Of a stretch of DNA of 64,000 bases, positions 1 to 8,828 are shown piece by piece (positions within the stretch are counted from its first letter, which is position 1; each line of letters starts with the position of its first letter). The translations under genes were made by a program, and so were the position numbers. The stretch covers positions 1 to 64,000 of the forward strand of contig CAJTOO010000008.1 in NCBI GenBank assembly GCA_910577735.1, read 5' to 3'. The notes under the pieces were generated by a model. The model ran no database searches. It worked only from the letters and a program-made list of their open reading frames with translations, and had not been told where the DNA came from. This stretch comes from an uncultured Lachnospiraceae bacterium. Lineage in GTDB: Bacteria > Bacillota > Clostridia > Lachnospirales > Lachnospiraceae.

Positions 1-47
1 TGTTTCATGACGCATTGGTGCCTTTCGCAGAAAGGCGGATTATAATT

Positions 48-1406
48 ATGGAAAAGGATATGACCAAGGGAAGCCCCATGAAGCTGATTCTGGGGTTTGC
101 TGTGCCGCTTTTGCTCGGCTTATTATTTCAGCAGTTCTACAGTATGGTGGATACCATTATCGTAGGTCATTATCTGGGAGTAAATGCGTTGGCGGCTGTG
201 GGCGCCACGGGATCCGTGAACTTTCTGATTATCGGGTTCTGCATGGGTATTTGTAATGGCTTTGCCATTCCCATTGCACAGGAGTTTGGTGCAGCGCATG
301 AGGTAAATCTGCGCAAATATGTGGCTAACAGCGTCTGGCTGTCTGTCATCTTTGCTGTGGTGATAACGATTGTGGTATCCATTTTCTGCAGACCGATTCT
401 GCAGGTGATGCGGACACCGGAGAATATCATTGATGGTTCCTACGATTATATCATCATTATCTTTGTGGGGATTCCGGTGGTATTTCTCTACAATATGACA
501 GCCGCGATTCTTCGTTCTTTGGGGGACAGCAGGACACCGGTGATCTTTCTGATCATGGCGGCGGTTCTGAATATATTTCTGGACCTTTTGTGCATCATTG
601 TCTTCCATATGGGCGTTGCCGGTGCAGCAGTTGCGACAGTAGTGTCGCAGGCGATTGCAGGACTTTGCTGTCTGCTGTATATGTGGAAGAAATTTCCCAT
701 GTTAAAGTTGTCGGCAGAAGAGCGAAGGTGGAATGGAGACTATGCCTTAAAACTTTGCAATATGGGAATCCCTATGGGCTTACAGTATTCCATTACTGCC
801 ATTGGCAGCGTGGTCTTACAGAGTGCCGTGAACGGAATTGGATCGGATGCGGTGGCGGCAGTTACAGCCGGCGGTAAGCTGGGCCTTCTTTTAGCATGTC
901 CATTCGATGCCATGGGATCCACCATGGCCACCTATGGCGGGCAGAATGTGGGCGCCGGGGATCTTGACCGTGTCAATAAGGGACTTAAGTCATGCTGCCT
1001 TCTGGGGCTTATCTATTCGGTGTTAGCCGTGGGAATCGTATACATAGCCGGCAGGCAGATGCTTTTGTTGTTTCTGGATGCAGGAGAGAGCGGGATTCTG
1101 GAAAATGCATATGCCCTTGTGAAGACAAATGTATTGTTCTATTTCCCGTTGGCGCTGGTGAATATCGTCCGCTTCCTGATTCAGGGCATGGGATTTGGCA
1201 AACTGGCTGTCTTTGCCGGTGCTTTTGAGATGCTGGCCAGGGGGCTTGCAGGATTCTTGCTGGTGCCATATTTTGGATTCAGCGCCATATTGTATGCCAA
1301 CCCGCTGGCGTGGATTTTTGCAGATATCTTCCTGATTCCTGCCTTTTTCTATGTGCGGAAGGTGATGGCGGGTATCCTGGACAGACAGAAAGGACAACAG
1401 GCATGA
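48..1406 (+). CDS. MATE family efflux transporter
   Basis: A 452-residue integral membrane protein of the MATE (multidrug and toxin extrusion) family, which exports drugs or metabolites in exchange for Na+ or H+ across the cytoplasmic membrane. The N-terminus MEKDMTKGSPMKLILGFAVP and the following LFQQFYSMVDTIIVGHYLG segment are typical of Firmicute MATE proteins, and hydrophobic segments run through the whole chain (about 12 helices). I chose ATG 48 over the in-frame TTG at 15 because AAAGGCGG at 31-38 is well placed for it and the family begins here. Its stop overlaps the next start (ATGA), so the two genes are probably translated together. The substrate cannot be read from sequence. Confidence 0.93.
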   Translation: MEKDMTKGSPMKLILGFAVPLLLGLLFQQFYSMVDTIIVGHYLGVNALAAVGATGSVNFLIIGFCMGICNGFAIPIAQEFGAAHEVNLRKYVANSVWLSVIFAVVITIVVSIFCRPILQVMRTPENIIDGSYDYIIIIFVGIPVVFLYNMTAAILRSLGDSRTPVIFLIMAAVLNIFLDLLCIIVFHMGVAGAAVATVVSQAIAGLCCLLYMWKKFPMLKLSAEERRWNGDYALKLCNMGIPMGLQYSITAIGSVVLQSAVNGIGSDAVAAVTAGGKLGLLLACPFDAMGSTMATYGGQNVGAGDLDRVNKGLKSCCLLGLIYSVLAVGIVYIAGRQMLLLFLDAGESGILENAYALVKTNVLFYFPLALVNIVRFLIQGMGFGKLAVFAGAFEMLARGLAGFLLVPYFGFSAILYANPLAWIFADIFLIPAFFYVRKVMAGILDRQKGQQA

Positions 1407-2539
1407 GCGTAACCGTTTTTACAATGACACATAAGAAATTTCCCACCCCCGGTGACCCTATTTATGTACCTGTGCAGGTAGGTCGGGCCAGGGCTGCGGA
1501 TCTGGGCTACATAGGAGATGACACAGGTGTCAATATATCTGAAAAGAATTGCTACTATGGAGAATTGACGGGTGTATATTGGGTCTGGAAAAATATCAAG
1601 ACCTCCGATTATGTGGGAATCTGCCATTATCGCAGGTATTTCTGCACTGAAGAAGGGAGAATCCTGACCGGGGGAGAATATGAGAAAATACTGTCAGAAT
1701 ATGACATCATAGCTTCTAAGAAACTGAAACTCAATTATTCTTATTACGAGGGCTATGCGAGCGATTATAACATTAAGGACCTGGTAGCTGTGGGCGAAGT
1801 GATGCAGAAAATGTATCCGGAGTACCATGAGGTCTTTGCGCGGCTATTACATGACAAAGGCACTTATTTTGGAAATATGATGGTCTGCACCAAAGCCCTC
1901 TATGATGAGTATTGCCAGTGGCTCTTCTCCATTTTTGAAAAAGCGGAGGAGAAGATTGATGCCTCCGGGTATGACGATTACCATAAGCGGGTATACGGCT
2001 TCATCTCGGAATTTCTTCTCTACGTGTGGGTGCAGACCAAAGGGCTTAAGGTTTATGAGTGCAAAGTTGGTATGACGGATGAAAAGCGGGAAACAGCAGA
2101 GATAAAAGAACATCTTGCTGCATTTTTTGCCAACAAGGATATAGCCGGGGCGAAGGAGTATATTCTGGCCTGTCTGAAGAAGCGTCCGGATGTGCTAATG
2201 GAAGCCTCTGACATTACGGGAGAGTTAAAGCTGTCAATGCAGGTAATTGCGGTATGTGAATTGGAGAAAGAGGCTTATGGCAGTAGTACCATTGATCGGA
2301 TACAGGAGTTTGGAGCGCTGATGGAGCACTTCCGGAAGCTGAATGATCTGGTCATTGCATTCCAGAATGGGGAAGGAGATACATTCTCTGCCCCTGAAGT
2401 AGAGTTTTATCTTCAAAAGGCTGTTATTACTGATATTGCATTGGAAGCTTCAGCCAGATTGTTCTGTACACCGCAGGAGGCCGTGCAAGTGGCCCGGGCG
2501 GTCAGGGAGTATGGTATGAAGAAGCGGGAGGAAGCATAA
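1403..2539 (+). CDS. DUF4422 domain protein (putative glycosyltransferase)
   Basis: A 378-residue protein whose first ~250 residues match the DUF4422 family, found in capsule and polysaccharide clusters and predicted to transfer sugars. Visible family signatures are GELTGVYW at residues 53-60 and VGICHYRRYF at 71-80. The C-terminal third is helical and not assigned. The start ATG overlaps the stop of the MATE gene by four bases and is preceded by AAAGGA, so translation is probably coupled. No other polysaccharide genes flank it, so the acceptor is unknown. No signal peptide or membrane segment is evident, which suggests a cytoplasmic enzyme. Confidence 0.85.
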   Translation: MSVTVFTMTHKKFPTPGDPIYVPVQVGRARAADLGYIGDDTGVNISEKNCYYGELTGVYWVWKNIKTSDYVGICHYRRYFCTEEGRILTGGEYEKILSEYDIIASKKLKLNYSYYEGYASDYNIKDLVAVGEVMQKMYPEYHEVFARLLHDKGTYFGNMMVCTKALYDEYCQWLFSIFEKAEEKIDASGYDDYHKRVYGFISEFLLYVWVQTKGLKVYECKVGMTDEKRETAEIKEHLAAFFANKDIAGAKEYILACLKKRPDVLMEASDITGELKLSMQVIAVCELEKEAYGSSTIDRIQEFGALMEHFRKLNDLVIAFQNGEGDTFSAPEVEFYLQKAVITDIALEASARLFCTPQEAVQVARAVREYGMKKREEA

Positions 2540-2604
2540 GAGAACCGTGTATTGAACCAGTAAGGACAGTATTTGTGGCTGTGATAGAGAGAATATATAT
2601 TTGT

Positions 2605-2648
2605 AAGGCGCATGATAAGCAAAAGGTTTGTTATCATGCGTCTTTCTT
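2605..2648 (+). terminator. Rho-independent terminator
   Basis: A perfect inverted repeat (CGCATGATAA / TTATCATGCG at 2609-2618 and 2631-2640), extended by further pairs and followed by TCTTTCTTCTT, closes the MATE-DUF4422 unit. The rest of the gap up to 2851 holds no gene I can support. Confidence 0.8.
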
Positions 2649-2851
2649 CTTGCTGCTATATTCGGACGATTCATGACAACATTTCACCGTCTGGTTACAT
2701 TTTTGGATCCGCATGAAACTTTTTAATCATGCAGCTCGTATTATTTGTAGATAGGCCTTCAAAGCAGTATGCAGATTTGTAGGAAAAACAGCATTATTTG
2801 AACAGGCAAATGGTATGTCTTGTAATTTTAAGAAAGGGACGTGATAAAAAG

Positions 2852-3286
2852 ATGAGCATAAACGGAATCGGATACTATCATTATCAGAACAATACGGCAG
2901 CCAAGAGATACCCCAAAACCAGAGCAGAATCTTTTCCCTTTCCAGGCGATAGCAAAGAGCAGACCAGGGCGGAAAGAAATACCTCAAATACCAATGCGCA
3001 GGAGATGAAGAGGGCGAAGTATTCTGTCAGGGATGTGGAATTGGAAAAGGAAGAAAAGGAGAACGATTCGGAGCAGGATAAAACGGACACGGAAATCATC
3101 GTAAAGCCGGATGGTTCCAAGATCATGATGACGAGAGTCTGGGTGGGTGGTGCAGAGACGGTTATGAGTATGGAAATTGCGAAGCCCACCAACATTCTGG
3201 AAGGTGGTTTGGGCAGAAACGTGGAGGATTCCAATTTGGTGATAGCAGATACCAGTGAAGCCATAGAATCTGCCCCGGAGAAATGA
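2852..3286 (+). CDS. Hypothetical protein with MSINGI N-terminus
   Basis: A 144-residue, highly charged, probably soluble protein of unknown function. The start is ATG 2852, behind AGAAAGGGA, rather than the upstream in-frame TTG. Residues 1-60 are polar and low-complexity (KEEKEN and EQDKTD stretches). Residues ~70-105 form a more ordered block around IIVKPDGSKIMMTRVWVGG. The first six residues, MSINGI, recur exactly at the start of the protein encoded at 4338, two genes downstream, so the two probably belong to one lineage-specific family or share a targeting role. I recognise no domain. Confidence 0.75.
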   Translation: MSINGIGYYHYQNNTAAKRYPKTRAESFPFPGDSKEQTRAERNTSNTNAQEMKRAKYSVRDVELEKEEKENDSEQDKTDTEIIVKPDGSKIMMTRVWVGGAETVMSMEIAKPTNILEGGLGRNVEDSNLVIADTSEAIESAPEK

Positions 3287-3315
3287 CGTAGATAACGGGG
3301 AAACGAGGAGACAGG

Positions 3316-4305
3316 TTGGAACTGACAGATTTTTTACTACATACGGACAGAGTGCCTATCCTGGACTATATGGGCGTGCAGATTGACGAGGTGGCATTGC
3401 CGGAGCGGATTACGCCAGTACCCAGAAGAAGGTGCGGTATTTCGGAAAGTCATATTTATTATAAGGGGGCAGGCATCATTTACCAGGGGCACTACGTGAA
3501 TGCACTGGACGGACATATGATATGTCTGTCCCAAAACCCGGTGGCCTATCAGAGATATACGGCGGCTTATCCCTGTCTGTATCAGAAGTATGGAATTTTT
3601 ACGTTCTGTCACCAGCCGATTTTTACAGATTATGAAGGCGGATGCGGACCCAAGGAAGAGAATCTGCTTTCCATGCAGGAGAAGTTTGAGCGGTCAGCGA
3701 TTGAGGAGATTGTGGATGTGATTGATGTGCCGCTGGAGGGACACAGCATTTATGCGTTTCGCCAGCGGCAGATGCAGGGTTCCTATAAGGATACGATAGC
3801 ACTGATAGAATATATTCTCTGTGAAAACTTTAACAGTGCCTGGGATAAAAACCTCTGGGCCGATATCATGTGCTGCGGATATGTGCGGGACCTGGCAGAC
3901 TGGTATGTTTCCGATGAGCCCTCACATAAACTGGGCACTATCTATGCGTTATTACATTCTCTTATGGAGGCGGATAAATATTTATATGAAGATATTGTCA
4001 GGGAGACTGTGGGTTTAGAGCAGCTGGGGGATATTTATCTGCCTTATGTAGCTGCCAGAATTGTGGAACGGTATGTGCCGGGGGGGCTGCGGGCACTTTC
4101 TCTGGAAGATATGACACCGGAACTGCTTGGCAGATTGTGGGAGATGATTTACAGCGGCAAAGCCTGCTGCCATCTGGAAAGGGAAGAGGCGTGGGCAGGT
4201 GTCAGAACAGAGTTTATGAAGGAAATTCCTAAGCAGATTGCCATGGTGAGGCAGGAAATGAAACTGCGTAAAAAGACAGCGGCTGTTCCTGTCCAGGGTG
4301 TATGA
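3316..4305 (+). CDS. Hypothetical protein between two MSINGI genes
   Basis: A 329-residue protein with no domain I recognise. The best start is TTG 3316, set behind GAGGAG at 3305-3310; the next ATG in frame (3370) lacks a comparable site. It is soluble-looking and Cys/Tyr-rich (for example CCGYVRDLADWY near residue 190). It sits only 29 bases after the first MSINGI gene and 32 bases before the second, so the three are probably one operon. The conserved order suggests a shared role. Function is open. Confidence 0.72.
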   Translation: MELTDFLLHTDRVPILDYMGVQIDEVALPERITPVPRRRCGISESHIYYKGAGIIYQGHYVNALDGHMICLSQNPVAYQRYTAAYPCLYQKYGIFTFCHQPIFTDYEGGCGPKEENLLSMQEKFERSAIEEIVDVIDVPLEGHSIYAFRQRQMQGSYKDTIALIEYILCENFNSAWDKNLWADIMCCGYVRDLADWYVSDEPSHKLGTIYALLHSLMEADKYLYEDIVRETVGLEQLGDIYLPYVAARIVERYVPGGLRALSLEDMTPELLGRLWEMIYSGKACCHLEREEAWAGVRTEFMKEIPKQIAMVRQEMKLRKKTAAVPVQGV

Positions 4306-4337
4306 GCATATGAAATTAATAAGGGAGAATGTACAAG

Positions 4338-4832
4338 ATGAGCATAAATGGAATTACACAAACAGGCATGGTTTCGGGTTACGAACAGGCAAGATCACAG
4401 AAATATCAGAAAAAGGAAACACCGGCTTTCTTACAGAACATAGAGGAAAAGGAGACGGCGCCAAAGAAGGACTATGCTGCCGAAGCGTTTGAACGTGTGG
4501 GTCCCAATGCGCCGGAGAGTGTGAGAAAGGCGTGGATGGAGGCAGCCAAAGAAGTGGGAGCCAATGGACTTGGTATCAAAGCAAACGGAATGATGAGTCA
4601 CATTTCCCAGATGATGGTACAGCGGCTGACGAATCAGATGCAGGGTAAGGCTAATCCCGATGATGTTCTGGGAAGCAGCGTGCAGTCTGCAATTTCTGCG
4701 GTCACGAAAGCTATCTACAATCTGGACAATCCGCTTCCGGGCAGTGTCACAAGCATCGAGGTACAAAGATACAAACTGCAGGAGAGACAGTTTTATCAGT
4801 CATTTCTTCAGAAATTGCAGTATTTGGATTAA
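4338..4832 (+). CDS. Hypothetical protein with MSINGI N-terminus (DUF6033-like)
   Basis: A 164-residue protein of unknown function. The start ATG 4338 follows AAGGGAG by about ten bases; the ATG at 4329 is too close to that site. The N-terminus MSINGI repeats that of the gene at 2852. The C-terminal half (residues ~55-160) is predicted helical, contains RLTNQMQGK and ends in an amphipathic LQERQFYQSFLQKLQ stretch. It resembles small Lachnospiraceae proteins annotated as DUF6033, but that match is from memory and not certain. It is the last gene of the three-gene unit. Confidence 0.72.
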   Translation: MSINGITQTGMVSGYEQARSQKYQKKETPAFLQNIEEKETAPKKDYAAEAFERVGPNAPESVRKAWMEAAKEVGANGLGIKANGMMSHISQMMVQRLTNQMQGKANPDDVLGSSVQSAISAVTKAIYNLDNPLPGSVTSIEVQRYKLQERQFYQSFLQKLQYLD

Positions 4833-4868
4833 ACAGAAAAATTTTTGGCTGCATAGGCAATCCTCCCA

Positions 4869-4897
4869 TTGAGAGAACATCCGGTTCGTGTTAAAAT
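4869..4897 (+). promoter_or_regulatory. SigA-type promoter
   Basis: TTGAGA at 4869-4874 and TAAAAT at 4892-4897 with a 17-base spacer, 36 bases before the UDPGP gene start. Confidence 0.65.
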
Positions 4898-4932
4898 GAA
4901 ATCCATACCATCGAACAAATAAGGAGGTTTTT

Positions 4933-6159
4933 ATGGGATATCAGGAAGCATATGACAAACTGGCAAACTATGGGCAGCAGCATGTATTACAATATTACGA
5001 GGAACTTAGCAGACAGGAGCAGGAGCAATTGCTTTTGCAGATTGAGCAGACGGATTTTGATGTGCTGTCACTTTGTAAGAAGAAGGAAACACTTAATCCC
5101 CGCGGAGAGATTACGCCGATTGGCGTCATGCAGCTTCCGGAGATAGAGGCGAAAAAGGAAGAATACACAACAACAGGTCTTGAGGCCATACGGGCAGGCA
5201 AGGTGGGAGCTGTGCTCCTTGCCGGCGGTATGGGCACAAGGCTTGGTTCTGATGCGCCTAAAGGTGTCTATAATATCGGCCTTACCAAAGAGATCTTCAT
5301 TTTCCAGAGACTGATCGAGAATCTGCTGGAGGTAGTCAATCAGGCAGGAGCCTGGATTCCCCTTTATGTCATGACCAGCGACAAGAATCATGAGACGACG
5401 GCAGCTTTTTTCAAGGAGAAGGAGTATTTTGGCTATAATGCGGACTATGTGACCTTCTTCATGCAGGACATGGCACCGGCGTCTGATTATGACGGCAAGG
5501 TGTATATGGAGGCGAAGCATAAGATATCCACGTCCCCTAACGGCAATGGCGGATGGTTCCTTTCCATGATGAAATGGGGCGTAGTGGACAAGATCCGTGA
5601 GGCGGGCGTGGAATGGCTGAATGTATTTGCTGTGGATAATGTGCTGCAGCGCATTGCGGATCCCTGTTTCGTGGGGGCGGTCATAGCCACGGACAGTGCT
5701 GTTGGCGCCAAGGTGGTCAAGAAGAATGCACCGGATGAAAAGGTGGGAGCCATGTGTTTGGAGGATGGCAAACCCTCTATTGTGGAATACTATGATATGA
5801 CAGAAGAACTGATGGCGGCGAAGGACGAGAACGGGGAGCCGGCCTATAATTTTGGCGTGATTTTAAATTATCTGTTCCGGGAGAAAGATTTAGAGGAGAT
5901 TGCCGCCAGGAAACTGCCGCTGCATATCGTGGAAAAGAAGATTCCGTATCTGGATGAAAAGGGTGAACTGGTGAAGCCGGAATCACCCAACGGCTATAAA
6001 TTCGAACAGCTGGTTCTGGACATGATTCATGAACTGGATTCCTGCCTGCCTTATGAAGTGGTCAGGAATAAAGAATTTGCTCCGATTAAAAATAAAACCG
6101 GCGTGGATTCTGTGGAGAGCGCAAGAAAGCTGTGCGAGGAGAATGGAATTGTGCTTTAG
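4933..6159 (+). CDS. UTP-dependent sugar-1-phosphate uridylyltransferase (UDPGP family)
   Basis: A 408-residue enzyme of the eukaryotic-type UDPGP family, which makes UDP-sugars (UDP-GlcNAc, UDP-GalNAc or UDP-glucose) from UTP and a sugar-1-phosphate. The nucleotide-binding loop LLAGGMGTRLG lies at residues ~95-105, followed by the conserved Lys of APKG at ~110. VFAVDNVLQRIADP at ~235 is the usual metal/UTP region. Start ATG 4933 follows AAGGAGG. It has its own promoter and lies just before galE, consistent with a nucleotide-sugar supply role. The exact hexosamine or hexose specificity cannot be settled by eye. Confidence 0.88.
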   Translation: MGYQEAYDKLANYGQQHVLQYYEELSRQEQEQLLLQIEQTDFDVLSLCKKKETLNPRGEITPIGVMQLPEIEAKKEEYTTTGLEAIRAGKVGAVLLAGGMGTRLGSDAPKGVYNIGLTKEIFIFQRLIENLLEVVNQAGAWIPLYVMTSDKNHETTAAFFKEKEYFGYNADYVTFFMQDMAPASDYDGKVYMEAKHKISTSPNGNGGWFLSMMKWGVVDKIREAGVEWLNVFAVDNVLQRIADPCFVGAVIATDSAVGAKVVKKNAPDEKVGAMCLEDGKPSIVEYYDMTEELMAAKDENGEPAYNFGVILNYLFREKDLEEIAARKLPLHIVEKKIPYLDEKGELVKPESPNGYKFEQLVLDMIHELDSCLPYEVVRNKEFAPIKNKTGVDSVESARKLCEENGIVL

Positions 6160-6324
6160 GCTATCAGCATATAACATTTTGACAGCTTTGAATAACATTA
6201 CAATATTGTATCATGAGAGCGAAACGTAGTACACTTGGGATAAGTCAAGAAGACAAATGGTTGCCGGAGAGGCAGTGACCGGTAACATAAATCACATTTA
6301 TCAGGAAAGGACAGGTGCATTGAT

Positions 6325-7341
6325 ATGGCAATATTGGTGACAGGCGGCGCAGGATATATCGGTTCCCATACGGTGGTGGAATTACAAAATGCGGGCTACG
6401 ATGTGGTAGTGGTTGACAATCTGGCTAATTCCAGCGAGAAATCCTTGGCAAGAGTGGAGAAGATTACAGGCAAGCCGGTGAAATTTTATAAAGCGGATAT
6501 TTTGGACAGGGAAGCGCTTACGGAAGTGTTTGCAAAAGAGCAGATTGATTCCTGTATTCATTTCGCAGGACTGAAGGCAGTGGGCGAATCCGTACAGAAA
6601 CCCTGGGAATATTATGAGAATAATATTGCAGGTACCCTTACCTTAGTGGATGTGATGAGAAAGCATCATGTGAAAAATATCATCTTTTCTTCCTCCGCAA
6701 CCGTGTATGGCGATCCGGCTGTTATTCCGATTACGGAAGAGTGTCCTAAGGGGCAGTGCACCAATCCTTACGGCTGGACGAAATCCATGCTGGAACAGAT
6801 CCTGATGGATATTCAGAAGGCTGATCCGGAATGGAATGTGATTCTGCTTCGGTACTTTAACCCTATCGGTGCCCACAAGAGCGGCACAATCGGAGAAAAT
6901 CCCAACGGCATCCCTAACAATCTGATGCCTTATATCACCCAGGTGGCTGTGGGGAAACTGAAAGAATTAGGTGTGTTTGGCAATGATTATGATACGCCGG
7001 ACGGCACGGGCGTGCGTGATTATATTCATGTGGTGGATCTGGCGCTTGGTCATGTGAAGGCGCTGCAAAAGATTGAAGAGAAAGCCGGACTGTGCATCTA
7101 TAACCTGGGCACAGGGGTTGGCTACAGTGTGCTTGATATCGTGAAGAACTTTGAGGAAGCCACAGGGGTGAAAATTCCTTATGTGATCAAGGAGAGACGA
7201 GCCGGCGATATCGCAACCTGCTATTCTAACGCTGATAAGGCGAAGCGGGAACTTGGCTGGGAAGCGCAGTACGGCATCAAGGAAATGTGTGCCGATTCCT
7301 GGAAATGGCAGAGCAGCAATCCCAATGGGTATGAGGACTGA
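6325..7341 (+). CDS. galE: UDP-glucose 4-epimerase GalE
   Basis: A 338-residue short-chain dehydrogenase/reductase-fold enzyme that interconverts UDP-glucose and UDP-galactose through an NAD-bound 4-keto intermediate. The NAD loop TGGAGYIG is at residues 6-13, the serine region FSSSATVYG at 121-129 and the catalytic pair Tyr149-x3-Lys153 in YGWTK. Length and order are normal for GalE. ATG 6325 follows AGGAAAGG by about 14 bases, rather long but matching the family N-terminus. It follows the UDPGP gene after a 165-base gap in which I see no clear terminator, so co-transcription is possible. A strong hairpin ends the unit. Confidence 0.95.
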   Translation: MAILVTGGAGYIGSHTVVELQNAGYDVVVVDNLANSSEKSLARVEKITGKPVKFYKADILDREALTEVFAKEQIDSCIHFAGLKAVGESVQKPWEYYENNIAGTLTLVDVMRKHHVKNIIFSSSATVYGDPAVIPITEECPKGQCTNPYGWTKSMLEQILMDIQKADPEWNVILLRYFNPIGAHKSGTIGENPNGIPNNLMPYITQVAVGKLKELGVFGNDYDTPDGTGVRDYIHVVDLALGHVKALQKIEEKAGLCIYNLGTGVGYSVLDIVKNFEEATGVKIPYVIKERRAGDIATCYSNADKAKRELGWEAQYGIKEMCADSWKWQSSNPNGYED

Positions 7342-7412
7342 TCAGAGAGAGTCTGTCAGATCAGGGAAGGAATCAACAGACAGAATATGCTTTTGGAAAG
7401 CAGAAAATAAAA

Positions 7413-7455
7413 GAGTCCTGCGGGCCATCGTGTGATGGTCTGACAGGACTTTTAT
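7413..7455. terminator. Bidirectional terminator between galE and hlyIII
   Basis: AGTCCTG pairs with CAGGACT around an inner GGCCATC/GATGGTC stem. T runs flank it on both strands (TTTTAT to the right; CTCTTTTATTTTC on the minus strand). It serves the converging galE and hemolysin-III genes. Confidence 0.85.
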
Positions 7456-7504
7456 CATACGGAAATACAAAAGAGTTTCCCAACGCCTCGGTGAATGACT
7501 GCTT

Positions 7505-8155
7505 CTACACGACGTAAAGATACATAAAGATAAAATGACAGATGCTTCCGCCCATCACAAACAGGTGAAAAACCTCATGGGAACCGAAGTACTTATGTCT
7601 GGCATTAAAAATCGGAAGCTTGAGCGCATAGATAACGCCGCCCGCAGTGTAGATAATGCCGCCGGCCAAAAGCCACAAAAAGGCACTCTTAGGCAGGGCA
7701 TTCCAGAGCGTTCCGAAGACGCCGAGACACACCCATCCCATAGCGATATAGATGATAGAAGAAAACCACTTCGGGCAGGTGATCCAGCAGGCCTTAATGG
7801 TCATACCGGCAATGGCAATACCCCATACCACGGTAAGCAGTGTATATCCCAGACGGCCGCCTAAGACGATCAGGCATACCGGCGTATAGGAACCTGCGAT
7901 CAGAACGAAGATCATCATATGGTCCAGCTTCCGGAAAACTTTCAGAATCTGATCTTTCACGGTGATGCTGTGATAAAGAGCGCTGGCACCGTAAAGCGCC
8001 GCCATGCTTCCGATAAAAACTGCCATGGCGACAAAGGCTGTGTGATCGGAGGTGGCTGCGACTTTCACCATCAGCGGGGTGGCCGCGATTATGGCCATCA
8101 TCATACCGATAAAATGTGTAATAGCGCTTCCGGGTTCGCGAATTGTAATCTGCAT
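7505..8155 (-). CDS. Hemolysin III family protein (PAQR-like membrane protein)
   Basis: A 216-residue protein with seven probable membrane helices, of the HlyIII/YqfA branch of the PAQR superfamily. The conserved polar residues of the family are visible: the Ser and His of ALYGASALYHS near residue 60, KLDH near 80, and a C-terminal HEVFHLFV motif. These form a probable metal site, as in related adiponectin receptors, suggesting hydrolase activity rather than true haemolysis. On the minus strand an AGGAAGGG site precedes ATG 8155. It is transcribed alone from a promoter about 120 bases upstream. Physiological role unknown. Confidence 0.9.
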   Translation of the reverse strand: MQITIREPGSAITHFIGMMMAIIAATPLMVKVAATSDHTAFVAMAVFIGSMAALYGASALYHSITVKDQILKVFRKLDHMMIFVLIAGSYTPVCLIVLGGRLGYTLLTVVWGIAIAGMTIKACWITCPKWFSSIIYIAMGWVCLGVFGTLWNALPKSAFLWLLAGGIIYTAGGVIYALKLPIFNARHKYFGSHEVFHLFVMGGSICHFIFMYLYVV

Positions 8156-8274
8156 AAAATCCCTTCCTTTCCTGCTTCACATAACATTTGGATGCATGAT
8201 AACCGATTGCTCTGCATCCGAAAAATATCAATATATCAACATGTGGTTTTGAAAACTATGTTAAATATACTATG

Positions 8275-8303
8275 ATACTACTACTTAAGGTATGCAAAGT
8301 CAA
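8275..8303 (-). promoter_or_regulatory. Promoter for hlyIII
   Basis: On the minus strand TTGACT (8303-8298) and TAGTAT (8280-8275) are spaced by 17 bases, upstream of the hemolysin-III gene with a leader of roughly 110 bases. Confidence 0.55.
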
Positions 8304-8424
8304 TGAATTTATGCAAAAGATTTCTGAAATATTTTTGCAGAGCAGAAATGCAGACAGAGCGGTTCTGAGAACGGCAAATCTTCGGAAAGGTGTATTGGGG
8401 CATGGAATATGCCCGCGTGTGAGA

Positions 8425-8691
8425 TCAATCCTCTTCGATTATCTGGATTTCCAGATAGTCAAATTCGATTTCTTCTATGAAATTATCCTGGGTAAAGCGC
8501 GTCTTGCTGTGACGCTTAAAGTCGGAAACGGTAGCTTCCAGCCAGATGGGCTTACCCAGATCGAACTGCAGACAGATTTCTTCCAAAGCGTGGAATATTT
8601 TGTGCGTGCGGGTATCGTCACGGTTATCCTCTATGACAATATCCTTTAACATGCGGTTTTCTTTGAATTCTTTTGCCCATAAGCGAAACAT
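8425..8691 (-). CDS. Small conserved hypothetical protein
   Basis: An 88-residue acidic protein with no known domain. The reading frame is supported by an AAGGAG site seven bases before ATG (minus strand, ~8698) and by a regular alternation of charged and hydrophobic residues, ending in an acidic IEEIEFDYLEIQIIEED tail. The middle (LGKPIWLEATVSDFKRHSKTRF) suggests a small beta-rich fold. It is co-oriented with hlyIII but separated by 270 bases containing a promoter, so it is probably its own unit. Confidence 0.65.
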   Translation of the reverse strand: MFRLWAKEFKENRMLKDIVIEDNRDDTRTHKIFHALEEICLQFDLGKPIWLEATVSDFKRHSKTRFTQDNFIEEIEFDYLEIQIIEED

Positions 8692-8828
8692 GATGCTTCT
8701 CCTTTATGCCTCTTATTATACCCAATACTATACAAATTCCAGGGATAAAAGTAAACACTTTTTCTTTTACGGATTAGATGCTATACTGGTTACAGTTTAC
8801 AGGCAATCAAGTAAGGAAAAGGACGATT

